33,716 nt of DNA from the NCBI GenBank assembly GCA_018242105.1, contig JAFECP010000042.1, positions 1 to 33,716 of the forward strand. Direction: 5' to 3'. The DNA comes from Pseudomonadota bacterium (lineage in GTDB: Bacteria > Pseudomonadota > Alphaproteobacteria > Micropepsales > Micropepsaceae). The translations under genes and the position numbers were made by a program. Numbering within the stretch: position 1 is the first letter of the stretch; each line of letters starts with the position of its first letter. Shown piece by piece: positions 8,231 to 16,771 of the stretch. The notes under the pieces were generated by a model. It was not told where the DNA came from. It saw only the letters and a list, made by a program, of their open reading frames with translations, and searched no databases.

Positions 8231-8833
8231 ATGGCGCGCACACAATCGGCTGACTATGCGATCCGGCGCGAGGCCATCGTGGACCGCGCGGCGGAACTCT
8301 TCGCGGAGCGCGGGTTCCTGGGCGCTTCGATCGCCGATCTTGCGGATACGCTGAAAACGTCCAAGTCGCTAATCTATCACTACTACGACTCGAAAGAGGA
8401 CATCCTGTTCGATGTCATGCACAGCCACGTTCGGGCGCTGCTGGATCAGGCGGAAGCGATCGCCGCCAAACCGCTTGCGCCCGCACAAAAGCTTCGCGCG
8501 CTGACGCAGGCTTTCATCGAACTTTATGTGGACGCCGCCGCGCGCCAGCGTGTGCTGCTGAACGAGCTTTCGCGGCTGCCGGACGAGCAGCGCAAGACCG
8601 TCGTCGGCATCCAGCGGCGGCTCATCGAAATCGTGGAGAAGATCGTTGGCGAATTGCGGCCCGAGCTTTCGGGACGTGCGGCGCTGAAGCGGCCTAGCGC
8701 TATGCTCTATTTCGGCATGATCAACTGGATGCACACCTGGCTCGATCCGGACGGCAAAGCCAGGCCGCAGCGCATCGCCGATCTCGCGGTGAGCACGTTT
8801 CTGGACGGAATTGAGAAGGCGGAACTGCCTTAA
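8231..8833 (+). CDS. paaR: TetR-family regulator, probable PaaR
   Basis: The 200-residue protein has an N-terminal TetR helix-turn-helix (about 14-60), including ASIADLADTLKTSKSLIYHYYDSKEDIL, and a C-terminal helical ligand domain ending MINWMHTWLDPDGKARP, which resembles TetR_C domains of acyl-CoA-responsive regulators. TetR-type PaaR proteins of proteobacteria repress phenylacetate genes and are released by phenylacetyl-CoA. The gene sits at the cluster edge, divergent from E1, with an operator-like palindrome in the shared promoter region. No strong ribosome binding site is visible before the ATG. The stop overlaps the convergent MFS stop by three bases within TTAA. The family is certain; the PaaR role follows from context. 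Confidence 0.85.
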   Translation: MARTQSADYAIRREAIVDRAAELFAERGFLGASIADLADTLKTSKSLIYHYYDSKEDILFDVMHSHVRALLDQAEAIAAKPLAPAQKLRALTQAFIELYVDAAARQRVLLNELSRLPDEQRKTVVGIQRRLIEIVEKIVGELRPELSGRAALKRPSAMLYFGMINWMHTWLDPDGKARPQRIADLAVSTFLDGIEKAELP

Positions 8834-10380
8834 TCCGCCGCGGCCACCGCGCCGCCGTGGCTGTAAGCTTTGCGGGCGATCCAGATCACGCCGATCAGAA
8901 CCACGCTCAGCCAGCCGGAAATCCAGAACAGATCCAGCGACGACAGCAGATAGGCTTGCTGCATCATCGTATGCGCCAGCGCGCCATAGGCTTGCAGATC
9001 GGTGAGGCCGAAGCTGTGCAGATGCGCGACGGCCTGTTGCATGACCGGGTCGAAAACCGAGGAATGATCCGCCATCCGGCTCTGATGCAGCGCCTCGCGG
9101 CGATCCCACAATGTCGTGATGATCGAGGCCGCGAAGCCACCGGCGGTGATGCGCGCGAAGTTGGAAATACCGGATGCGGATGGAATGCGCTCCGGCGGAA
9201 TTCCATCCAGCGAGATGGTGAGCAGGGCGACGAAGAAAGTACTCATCGCCACACCCTGCACCAGCATGGGCATGACGAAATCCCAGAAGCTTGCATCTTG
9301 CGTATAACCCGCGCGCATGAAGTAGGAGACGGTGAAAGCGACAAAGGCCACCGTCGCCACAAGGCGGGCATCGACCTTCGCCATGAAGCGCGCGGCGATC
9401 GGCGTCAGCACGACGGCCACCACGCCGCTGGGCGCCGCCACAAGGCCCGCCCACGTGGCGGTGTAGCCGACATTGGTCTGCAGCCATAGCGGCAGCAGCA
9501 ACACATTGGCGAAGAACAATGCGTAGCCCAGGCAGAAAGCGATGGTGCCGAAGGTGAAGTTCCAGAATTTGAACAGCGACAGATCGACAACCGGATGTTC
9601 CTCCGTCAATTCCCAGATGAGAAAGGCGCAAAAGCCGACGGCGGCGATGATCGCCTCTATGACGATCGAGGTGGAGGAGAACCAGTCCGCATCCTTGCCG
9701 GTGTCGAGCATCACCTGCAGCGTGCCAACCCACAGAACGAGCAGGCCCAAACCCACCGTATCGATGGGAAGCTGGCGCGTCGGCGTTTCGCGGTTGGAAA
9801 GATTGCCCCAGCACAGGAACGCCGCGGCCAATCCGACAGGCACATTGATGAGGAAAATCCAGCCCCAATGATAATTGTCGGAAATGTAGCCGCCGAGGAT
9901 CGGGCCCATGATGGGCGCAACCAGCGTGGTGATCGACCAGATGCCAAGGGCAGTAGCGCGTTTCTGCGGCGGGAAAATGGAAATGAGGAGTGCCTGCGAT
10001 CCCGGGATCATCGGGCCCGATATCGCGCCCTGCAGAACGCGGAAAGCGATCAGCGAGGACAGGCTCCATGCGATGCCGCACAGAAAGGATGCGAGCGTGA
10101 AACCGAGAACGGAAAACACGAAGGTGCGCACCACGCCATAACGCTGCATCAGCCAGCCGGTGAGCGGCACGGCCACGCCATTCGCCACCGCGAACGATGT
10201 GATGACCCAGGTCCCCTGGTTGACGCTGACGCCGAGATTGCCGGCGATGGTCGGCAGCGACACGTTGGCGATAGACGAGTCCAGCACCTGCATGAAGGTG
10301 CCGAGCGCCAGCGCGATCGAGGTGATCGCGAGCGGCAGGCCCGCAAGCGGTTTGAGTTCGGGTGTACCCTGGCCGCTCAC
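8830..10380 (-). CDS. emrB: DHA2-family MFS drug exporter (EmrB/QacA type)
   Basis: The 516-residue protein has about 14 hydrophobic segments. TM1 carries FMQVLDSSIANVSLPTIAG (D34 at the family position), loop 2-3 has RYGVVR (80-85), and the antiporter motif reads APIMGPILGG (155-164). It is expected to export hydrophobic compounds by proton antiport across the inner membrane. With the adjacent EmrA-like and TolC-like proteins it forms a tripartite pump. Translation starts at GTG (10378-10380), preceded by TGAGGAAC, whose TGA is the emrA stop; the genes are 10 bases apart and probably coupled. The substrate is unknown. Confidence 0.93.
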   Translation of the reverse strand: MSGQGTPELKPLAGLPLAITSIALALGTFMQVLDSSIANVSLPTIAGNLGVSVNQGTWVITSFAVANGVAVPLTGWLMQRYGVVRTFVFSVLGFTLASFLCGIAWSLSSLIAFRVLQGAISGPMIPGSQALLISIFPPQKRATALGIWSITTLVAPIMGPILGGYISDNYHWGWIFLINVPVGLAAAFLCWGNLSNRETPTRQLPIDTVGLGLLVLWVGTLQVMLDTGKDADWFSSTSIVIEAIIAAVGFCAFLIWELTEEHPVVDLSLFKFWNFTFGTIAFCLGYALFFANVLLLPLWLQTNVGYTATWAGLVAAPSGVVAVVLTPIAARFMAKVDARLVATVAFVAFTVSYFMRAGYTQDASFWDFVMPMLVQGVAMSTFFVALLTISLDGIPPERIPSASGISNFARITAGGFAASIITTLWDRREALHQSRMADHSSVFDPVMQQAVAHLHSFGLTDLQAYGALAHTMMQQAYLLSSLDLFWISGWLSVVLIGVIWIARKAYSHGGAVAAAD

Positions 10381-10390
10381 CGCGCGTTCC

Positions 10391-11542
10391 TCAAGCGCCG
10401 TTCTGCGCGAGGATTTGCTTGATCAACCGGCTAATGGAGGCATCGCTGTAATCGCCGATATAACCGCGCACCTCATGCTTGACGTTTGGCGCGCCGATCG
10501 AGGAACCGGCGGTATCGCGCACATCGACCTCGACATCCATCGAGAGGCCGACACGCAGCGGATGATCGCGCAACTCTTTGGGATCGAGCGCGATACGCAC
10601 GGGCACGCGCTGCACGATCTTGATCCAGTTTCCGGATGCGTTCTGCGGCGGCAAAAGCGCGAAGGCGCTGCCCGAACCGGCGCCGAGGCCCGCCACTTTT
10701 CCGTGATAGGTCATGCCGCCGCCATAGATGTCGGCAGTCGCTGTCACCGGCTGGCCGACGCGCATATCTTCGAGCTGGCCTTCCTTGAAGTTGGCGTCGA
10801 TCCACACGGTGTCGAGTGGGACGACCGCCATCAACGGCGTTCCTGCGGCGACCTGCTGGCCCACCTGCACGGTGCGCTGCGCCACCACGCCGTCCACGGG
10901 CGCGTAAAGCTTCATATGCGAGAGCGTGATGGCGGCAGAGCGCAATTGCGCGATGGCGGCCAGCACATCGGGATTGGTGGAGACTCGCGTGCCCTGCACC
11001 GCCGCCTGCGCTTGCGCCAATCCGCTCTGCGCGGATTTTAGGCTGGCTTGTGCGGACGCAACGGCATCGCGCGCGTGATTGAGTTCTTCGCGCGAAACGG
11101 AGTCGCCGGCGGTCTGGCGGCGGCGATAATCGGCCTGCGCCTGATCGAGCGCGACGCGCGCGGCATTCACCTGTGCGTGGAACTGATCGACCTTGGAGAA
11201 ATTGGTGCGGGTGCCGCGCACGGCGCGCGCCAGATCCGCTTTCGCCGCTTCGAACGCAGCTTCCGCCTTGCTGGGATCGAACTCGATAAGAAGCTGTCCG
11301 CGCCGCACCGTCTGTGTGTTGTCGGCGTGAAGCGCCACAACGGTAGCCGGATCGCGGCTGGTGATCGATACCACGTCGCCGCCGACATAGGCGTCGTCGG
11401 TGGACACGAAATGGCGCGCGTAGAACAGCCAGTAGAGTCCGTAGATCAGCACGCCGGCGGCGACAGCGGCGGCCAGAATGGTCAACCAGCGGCGGCGCGC
11501 GTTCTGCGCATCGGTTTTGCCATTTTCGCTTGGATATTTCAT
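10391..11542 (-). CDS. emrA: HlyD/EmrA-type membrane fusion protein
   Basis: The 383-residue adaptor has a short cytoplasmic tail, one membrane helix (about 19-40) and a periplasmic part. The first biotinyl-lipoyl half motif (DPATVVALHADNTQTVRRGQ) is followed by an alpha-helical hairpin rich in Ala, Gln and Lys, then a second half (KLYAPVDGVVAQRTVQVGQQV) and a beta-barrel (DTVWIDANFKEGQLEDMRVG). This order is standard for EmrA. It bridges the MFS pump to the outer-membrane channel. The ATG overlaps the stop of the upstream TolC-like gene by four bases (ATGA), and the MFS gene follows after 10 bases. Confidence 0.93.
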   Translation of the reverse strand: MKYPSENGKTDAQNARRRWLTILAAAVAAGVLIYGLYWLFYARHFVSTDDAYVGGDVVSITSRDPATVVALHADNTQTVRRGQLLIEFDPSKAEAAFEAAKADLARAVRGTRTNFSKVDQFHAQVNAARVALDQAQADYRRRQTAGDSVSREELNHARDAVASAQASLKSAQSGLAQAQAAVQGTRVSTNPDVLAAIAQLRSAAITLSHMKLYAPVDGVVAQRTVQVGQQVAAGTPLMAVVPLDTVWIDANFKEGQLEDMRVGQPVTATADIYGGGMTYHGKVAGLGAGSGSAFALLPPQNASGNWIKIVQRVPVRIALDPKELRDHPLRVGLSMDVEVDVRDTAGSSIGAPNVKHEVRGYIGDYSDASISRLIKQILAQNGA

Positions 11543-12960
11543 CGGCTACGGTCCTGATCGTTGGAAGCAATGCCGGCTCTGGTATAGCCGCCACCCAGCG
11601 CCATCAGCAGCGACACGCGCGCGGACAGAAGATCGGCAGCGATCGACGCATCTTGCCGCTTGGCCTGGATGAGAACGTCTTCGGCGCTGAGCACATTGAG
11701 TTGCGGCGAAAGCCCGCTGCGGTAGCGCCGCGTGGCAAGATCGAAGCTCGCATTGGACGCGCGCAAGGCTTCGCCCTGCTGCGCGGCCTGACCTTCCAGC
11801 GCCTGAAGCTGCGTAATCGCATCGGCTGTCTGCTTTACGGCGCCGACGACAGACTCATTGTAATTGGCAACCGCTTCATCGAGCTGCGCGGTGGCGCCGG
11901 CATATTTGGCGCGCAATTCGCCCGCGTCGAAGATCGGCAGATGAATGGCCGGTCCGATGCCGTATTGACTGGAACTGCCGTTGAACAGCGTGCTCAGACC
12001 GATGGCGGCGAAGCCCGCTGCGCCAATCAGATTGATGTCGGGATAGAACGCCTGATGCGCAGCCTGACGGCCCGATGTGGCCGCATCGATGCGCGCTTCG
12101 GCGGCGGCGATGTCCGCGCGGCGCGCGAGAAGATCGGCAGGCAGCACTGCCGGGAGCGTCAGCGCGCTGCGGCTCAGGTTCGGCCGGGCGATGTCATAGG
12201 CATCCGCGCCGCGGCCGACGAGCGCTGCGATCTGATGCACCGCGAGATCCTTCACCGCCTGCGCGCGGATCAGGTCTTCCTTCGCGATGGCCAGAAGCGC
12301 CTTGGCCTGCTCGTCCGATGCCTTGCTGTCGAGGCCGCTGGTCACACGGCCCGCCGTCAGATGCAGAACGCCTTCGCGCTGCTTGACCGTTTCGGCCGCA
12401 ACATCCGCAAGCCGATAGGCGCGGTCGAGCCCGATATAGGCTTGCGTGACGGTGCCGGCGAGCGCCAGACGCGCGGCTTCCGCATCGAGCGCGGCGGCTT
12501 GGGCGCTGGAGCGCGCGGCATCCACCTCCGCGGCTTGCTTGCCGAACAGATCGAGCGACCAGGACAGATTGGCCTGCACCGTGCCAAACCATTGCATCGT
12601 TCCGGCATAAGGCGGCGGGATGATGTAATTGCTGCTGAAATGCGTGCGCTGGTCCTGCCCGTCGAGTGTGAGTTGCGGGTAAGTGGCGGCGCGGCTGACG
12701 GAGAGTTGCGCCTGCGCTGCGCGCATGCGCGCAAGCGCCACTTGCAGCGTCGGGCTTCCCTTGAGCGCCCGATCGACCAGCGCGTCAAGCTGCGGATCGC
12801 CGAAGGCTTTCCACCACGCATCTTCGATCGCGGGTGTTGGGGCGGCGCTCAAGCCGAGAGACTGAGGCTTGAGCGCCGTCTGGCTCGGGGCAGTGGATGG
12901 GGCGTCCACACATCCGGCCAACAAGCTTGTTGCGAGCAGAGCACCGAGAAGGCGTTTCAT
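11539..12960 (-). CDS. NodT-family outer-membrane efflux lipoprotein (TolC-like)
   Basis: The 473-residue protein starts with a lipoprotein signal ending LLAGC, putting the lipidated cysteine at residue 17. The mature part holds two outer-membrane efflux protein repeats, with typical segments DLFGKQAAEVDAARSSAQAA and RRADIAAAEARIDAATSGRQ, and GPAIHLPIFDAGELRAKYAG in the second half. It is the outer-membrane channel of the EmrAB-type pump encoded directly downstream. The start overlaps the marR stop by four bases and its stop overlaps the emrA start by four, so marR, this gene, emrA and emrB form one tightly coupled operon. Confidence 0.92.
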   Translation of the reverse strand: MKRLLGALLATSLLAGCVDAPSTAPSQTALKPQSLGLSAAPTPAIEDAWWKAFGDPQLDALVDRALKGSPTLQVALARMRAAQAQLSVSRAATYPQLTLDGQDQRTHFSSNYIIPPPYAGTMQWFGTVQANLSWSLDLFGKQAAEVDAARSSAQAAALDAEAARLALAGTVTQAYIGLDRAYRLADVAAETVKQREGVLHLTAGRVTSGLDSKASDEQAKALLAIAKEDLIRAQAVKDLAVHQIAALVGRGADAYDIARPNLSRSALTLPAVLPADLLARRADIAAAEARIDAATSGRQAAHQAFYPDINLIGAAGFAAIGLSTLFNGSSSQYGIGPAIHLPIFDAGELRAKYAGATAQLDEAVANYNESVVGAVKQTADAITQLQALEGQAAQQGEALRASNASFDLATRRYRSGLSPQLNVLSAEDVLIQAKRQDASIAADLLSARVSLLMALGGGYTRAGIASNDQDRSR

Positions 12961-13469
12961 TTCACGGCCCTCTTCTTTGCTTTGACCTTTTCTTTTGCCG
13001 CAGGTTCGTGCATCGGCTCCGCTTCGAGGCGAGCGATCAGGCGTGTCATCAACGAAAGAAGCTGCTTGATCTCTGCGGTGGAGAACTCATCCGTCACGCG
13101 GTTCCAGAAATGGACAATCGGCGGCACATGCATCTTCGCGACGGCCCTGCCCTGCGGCGTCAGGATCAGTTTCACCACGCGCCGGTCGGATTTGCTGCGC
13201 TCGCGGCGCAGAAGGCCGCGCTTCTCCAACTCGTCGACCACGCGGGTGACCGCACCGGCGTCATGGTTGAGATGGCGGGCCAGGTCGGCGCTGGTTTCGG
13301 CCACGCCTTCGCGCAGGCCCATCAGCGAAATCCATTGGGTGAAGGTCAGATCCTGGTCGGCGAAGATCGCTTCGGCATGCGGGTTCGTCAGGTTCTGCAC
13401 CCGGCGGGTCAGATATCCCAGCGACTGGTGACAATTGAAATTGTCCGCACAGAAATAAGGTTTTGGCAT
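12957..13469 (-). CDS. MarR-family transcriptional regulator of the efflux operon
   Basis: The 170-residue protein has the MarR winged helix: recognition region ETSADLARHLNHDAGAVTRVVDELEKRG (58-85) and wing with SKSDRRVVKLILTPQG (92-107). Two cysteines lie near the N-terminus (C7, C13). It heads the tolC-emrA-emrB operon and probably represses it until a toxic ligand binds. I chose the ATG at 13467-13469. An upstream in-frame TTG at 13514 would add 15 residues, but it lies inside a perfect palindrome that looks like the operator. The ribosome binding site is weak. The C-terminus is lysine-rich (AAKEKVKAKKRAVK) and probably disordered. Confidence 0.9.
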   Translation of the reverse strand: MPKPYFCADNFNCHQSLGYLTRRVQNLTNPHAEAIFADQDLTFTQWISLMGLREGVAETSADLARHLNHDAGAVTRVVDELEKRGLLRRERSKSDRRVVKLILTPQGRAVAKMHVPPIVHFWNRVTDEFSTAEIKQLLSLMTRLIARLEAEPMHEPAAKEKVKAKKRAVK

Positions 13470-13487
13470 GACGGCCCGCTCAAACGT

Positions 13488-13514
13488 CTGCCGAGACAAT
13501 GGTTGCCTAGGCAA
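13488..13514. promoter_or_regulatory. Candidate MarR operator (palindrome plus degenerate copy)
   Basis: TTGCCTAGGCAA at 13503-13514 is a perfect 12-base palindrome, 34 bases before the marR ATG. A degenerate copy CTGCCGAGACAA at 13488-13499 matches 9 of 12 bases and lies 3 bases away. On the minus strand TTGAAA lies just upstream at a position suitable for a -35 box. The pattern fits autoregulation by the MarR protein; binding is inferred. Confidence 0.7.
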
Positions 13515-13532
13515 GTATTTTCAAGCGAGAGG

Positions 13533-13553
13533 CCATGCGCGCTGCGCGCATGG
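13533..13553. repeat. Perfect inverted repeat between acylase and marR
   Basis: Arms CCATGCGCGC and GCGCGCATGG are fully complementary around a single central T. It lies in the 144-base gap between the acylase gene and marR. Neither side has a T run, so it is not a classical intrinsic terminator. It could fold as a stable hairpin at the end of the acylase transcript or act as a protein site. Confidence 0.6.
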
Positions 13554-13613
13554 GGTGCGCAGCGGATGCTGTCACAAAGCGGGATATCCCCGACGTGAAT
13601 GCGGAGAAGCGCA

Positions 13614-15800
13614 CTAAAGCGTTGGAATTGCTTCGCCAGGACGATAGCGCCGCTCGACATGGCCCTTAAGGTCTTCCGGATAGAAGTAAACTTGTCGCAG
13701 CTCACCCCGCGCATAGCGAACGGCTTCGTCGTTGAAATGGGGCGACTTCGGATCGCCGCTCTCCCCGCCCGCGGTGATCGCGATGGCCCGGACTTTCGGC
13801 CCGAATTCCACAACCGCGACGAAGCTATTTCCGGACGTGCCATAATAGCGCTTGGTGTTCGGGTAGCGCTTGGCGCCGAATGAGGCGAGTGAACCCCAGC
13901 GCGATGACACGAACGGCACCGGAATGCTTGGCAAAGCGTCGTCGAAATGCGGTTCGATCGCATCGGTGACGCGCTGGAAGCGGTTGATCTCGCCCCACGG
14001 CGTGCGCCAGTTGCCGAAATCCTTCTGCAGGCGATCCGACGCCTCGGCGAGCGCCTTTAGCTTCTGCGCCGCCGTCGCATGATCGGCCATATAGTCATAA
14101 GGATTGACGCCCTGCGTCTTCGCGGCTTCGATGGTTTCATCCCACAGCGTGTCGCCCCAGAACACCGCGAGCGAGGTCGCCAATGAATGGTCCGACCATT
14201 TGAAATCCCAGCCGCGCAGAAGAGCGGCCTGCTCCTTCAGCCGCGCCTTCAGCGGATCGCGCGACGGCAAATCGTCATACGCCTTCACCAAAATCGGGAT
14301 GAGCCGCGCGAAGGCGGGCATATAGGGATCGAAGGCGGCAGCGAGCAATGAATCCGGCGTGAAGTCCTTGTGGCTCGACAACACGCGGATCGCGTGAATG
14401 CCGCGCGGCGTCTCGCCGGCTGTGTCCATATATTTGGGATAGTCCGCGCGCTTGGGGCTGTCGGCGCCCGCCGCCGAATAAGGCCAGTTGTTGCCGTTGT
14501 AGAGCCAGCCGTTTTTCGGGTTCACCACCTGCGGCAGATCGGCCAGCGGCGTTGGGCCCTGCCAGTCCGTCGCCGGATCGGAGCCATCCACCGGCTTGGT
14601 GTAGTCGAATTTATCGTTCCGCTTGGGCATGAATTGCGGCAGCAGGAATGCCGTCTCGCCCTTGTCGTCGGCGAAGATCGTGTTGTTGGACGAATTCGCA
14701 TCCAGCGCCGCGACTTTCATATAGGACGCATAGTCCGTCGCTTTGGTGCGCAACCAGCTTTGCTCCAGCGCCGCAATGGGTGTGTTCATCAGCGCCATGC
14801 TGATCCACTTGCCATTCGCTTCGCGCACAATGGGGCCATGGCTGGTGTAATAGGCGGTGAAGCTTCGTTCGCCTTTGCTGCCATCCGGTTTGCGATAGGC
14901 GATGGCGATCGCCTTCTCGCCCATCGGCCGCAGCCCGGCGCCATAGCGATAGAAGAGTTTGCCGTCCTTATGTACGACGTCTTCCGCGAACTCATCGACA
15001 TTGTCGACGGCGCTGGAGGTGTGCATCCAGCCGATGTGCGGGTTGAAGCCCTGATAGATGAAGAACTGCCCCCATGTGACCGCGCCATAAGCATCCAGCC
15101 CCTCATCGCTCGACATCTGCAATTCGGAGCGGAAGAAGAACGTGGTGTGCGGGTTTATGAGCAGCAGCGCATAGCCGTCGCGCGTGTCGGACGGCGAAAT
15201 GGCGATGCCGTTCGAGCCGCGCGGCTCGTGGAAAATCAACCCGCGCTCGTCGCGCGTCATGCCGAGCTTGCGGTCGCCGTAGAAATTCTCCAGTGGCGTC
15301 AGCTTCACGCGCTCGATATCGCCGCCGATGCTGCCCTCGCTGAACGACAGCGCCATCCACGGCTCAAAATGCGCAATCAGACGCGGCTTCACGTCCGGAT
15401 GTTTCGCGAGATAGAAATTTAGCCCATCCGCCCACGCGTTCATCAGCGCCTTCAGCCAGCCTGGGCTTTTGGCGTAATCGGCCTTGAGCACTTCGGGATC
15501 GATGAAAAGCCGTTGCCGCAGATCCTGCCAGATCGCGTTCTCGCCTTCGGCTTCGGCGGTGCGGCCCAGCGCGGTGATGTAGTTCGTCTCCACGCGATTG
15601 AAATCGTCTTCCGCCTGCGCATAGGCCATGCCGAACACCGCATCGGCGTCGGTTTTGCCGTGCACATGCGCGATGCCCCAATCGTCGCGCACGATCTCAA
15701 CGCGCGCCGCTTCCATGTTCCATCGTGCTTCGTCACGCGCATGGGCGGCGGAGGCCGCAAGCGCCAATGCGAAGATGGCAAGGAAACCGAGCGTGCGCAT
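13614..15800 (-). CDS. Penicillin acylase family Ntn-hydrolase, periplasmic
   Basis: The 728-residue precursor starts with a signal peptide (1-21, ending AHA). It continues with the family N-terminal block VEIVRDDWGIAHVHGKTDADAVFGMAYAQAEDDFNRVE in the alpha-chain region. The autoproteolytic site is RGSNGIAIS, giving S196 as the new N-terminal nucleophile after G195. Later blocks YQGFNPHIGWMHTSSAVDN and WSDHSLATSLAVFWGD fit the beta chain. Members hydrolyse amide bonds of acylated compounds: penicillin G, aculeacin or acyl-homoserine lactones. The ATG at 15798-15800 follows AGGGG with a 5-base spacing; upstream in-frame codons would hide the signal peptide. It is divergent from the HutD-like gene. 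Substrate is not readable; a phenylacetyl amide is attractive given the nearby paa genes. Confidence 0.88.
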   Translation of the reverse strand: MRTLGFLAIFALALAASAAHARDEARWNMEAARVEIVRDDWGIAHVHGKTDADAVFGMAYAQAEDDFNRVETNYITALGRTAEAEGENAIWQDLRQRLFIDPEVLKADYAKSPGWLKALMNAWADGLNFYLAKHPDVKPRLIAHFEPWMALSFSEGSIGGDIERVKLTPLENFYGDRKLGMTRDERGLIFHEPRGSNGIAISPSDTRDGYALLLINPHTTFFFRSELQMSSDEGLDAYGAVTWGQFFIYQGFNPHIGWMHTSSAVDNVDEFAEDVVHKDGKLFYRYGAGLRPMGEKAIAIAYRKPDGSKGERSFTAYYTSHGPIVREANGKWISMALMNTPIAALEQSWLRTKATDYASYMKVAALDANSSNNTIFADDKGETAFLLPQFMPKRNDKFDYTKPVDGSDPATDWQGPTPLADLPQVVNPKNGWLYNGNNWPYSAAGADSPKRADYPKYMDTAGETPRGIHAIRVLSSHKDFTPDSLLAAAFDPYMPAFARLIPILVKAYDDLPSRDPLKARLKEQAALLRGWDFKWSDHSLATSLAVFWGDTLWDETIEAAKTQGVNPYDYMADHATAAQKLKALAEASDRLQKDFGNWRTPWGEINRFQRVTDAIEPHFDDALPSIPVPFVSSRWGSLASFGAKRYPNTKRYYGTSGNSFVAVVEFGPKVRAIAITAGGESGDPKSPHFNDEAVRYARGELRQVYFYPEDLKGHVERRYRPGEAIPTL

Positions 15801-15922
15801 GAAAGCCCCTGTGAACGGTGGGCGCAAATCTGAAACATGCGGTTGGCGATGTCGATTCACCGGACGGCTTGTGCCGCGCGGCGAATAGACCGAGAAAGGC
15901 GGTATATTTTTTGGAGACGGGC

Positions 15923-16504
15923 ATGCGCATCCTTCGCGCCAGCGATCGCGTGGCGGCGCCGTGGAAGAATGGCGGCGGCACGACGACGGAAGTCGCGGTG
16001 TTTCCTGCCGGCGCAGGCTTTGACGATTTCGGCTGGCGCATCAGCATTGCCGATATCGTGCGCGGCGGCCCGTTCTCGCAATTTCCCGGCATCGACCGCA
16101 CGCTCGCCATGTTGAAGGGCGAGGTTTCGCTATCCGTCGCCGGCCGCAAGACCATCGCTCTGTCCGCCGGCATGCCGCCCGTAGAATTTCCGGGCGACGT
16201 TGCGACGAGCGCCGAACTCACCGGCGAGGCGGCAGCCGACCTGAATGTGATGACGCGGCGCGGCGTGTTCACGGCCCGTGTGACACGCCGAAGCTGCGCG
16301 GACGCGATCCTGGCGCCGTCCAGTGCAGCCGCGATGTTCGCCTTTCCGCTCATCCCTGCAACGCTACGCAATCCCATCGCGGATATTCCGTTGGTTCCGC
16401 GCGACGCCATCGCCCTTTTGCCCGGCGAATCGGCCGTTCTCTACGGGCCGCCCCAGGCCGATTTTTACGCGGTGGAGATATTTCCGGCCGGAAAAACGGC
16501 CTGA
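15923..16504 (+). CDS. HutD/Ves family cupin-like protein
   Basis: The 193-residue protein has the HutD family signature WKNGGGTTTEVAVFPA near the N-terminus (14-29), then FGWRISIADIVRGGPFSQFPGIDRTLAMLKGE. HutD proteins often accompany histidine utilisation genes, and the family has a bicupin fold; the biochemical role is not settled. No hut gene is present here, so the link to histidine is unsupported in this window. ATG at 15923 has GGAG (15913-15916) six bases upstream; the frame is open 35 codons further but without family similarity. It is divergent from the acylase gene, sharing a 122-base promoter region. Confidence 0.85.
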   Translation: MRILRASDRVAAPWKNGGGTTTEVAVFPAGAGFDDFGWRISIADIVRGGPFSQFPGIDRTLAMLKGEVSLSVAGRKTIALSAGMPPVEFPGDVATSAELTGEAAADLNVMTRRGVFTARVTRRSCADAILAPSSAAAMFAFPLIPATLRNPIADIPLVPRDAIALLPGESAVLYGPPQADFYAVEIFPAGKTA

Positions 16505-16605
16505 AAAGCGCTAACCAAGCGCGATTTTGCTCTGGCCGGGTGGCCCAAATCGGCGCATGATTTCTCCACTAAGCGGGTCGCAGAATCCGCCTTGGGAGGA
16601 AAAAA

Positions 16606-16743
16606 ATGGCATTGGTCCATCATCAACCGGACCGGGCGCACGATCTTTCGGTCGTCGGTTTGGTGCTGATCGTTTTCGCGATTATCGCCGCCGCCGTGCC
16701 CCTTCTGAAAATTGCCGTCGATCAGTTGTTCGCACTGATCTGA
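16606..16743 (+). CDS. Small single-pass membrane protein (45 residues), unrecognised
   Basis: This short reading frame starts at an ATG preceded by GGGAGG and a run of A, an excellent ribosome binding site. The product begins MALVHHQPDRAHDLSVVG and then has one hydrophobic helix (about 16-34, LVLIVFAIIAAAVPLL), ending KIAVDQLFALI. I do not recognise a family. It lies between the HutD-like gene (101 bases upstream) and the RND operon, in the same direction. The strong ribosome binding site and clear amphipathic layout argue that it is translated. It could be a small inner-membrane accessory peptide, but no partner is evident. Confidence 0.6.
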   Translation: MALVHHQPDRAHDLSVVGLVLIVFAIIAAAVPLLKIAVDQLFALI

Positions 16744-16771
16744 AGGCAGGATCAGAACTTCCATCGGCACC

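Noticed and set aside
11530-13431. A 633-codon open frame on the plus strand opposite tolC and marR
   Set aside because: It is antisense to well-recognised genes, its translation is arginine-rich and low in family-like features, and long antisense frames are expected in GC-rich coding sequence.
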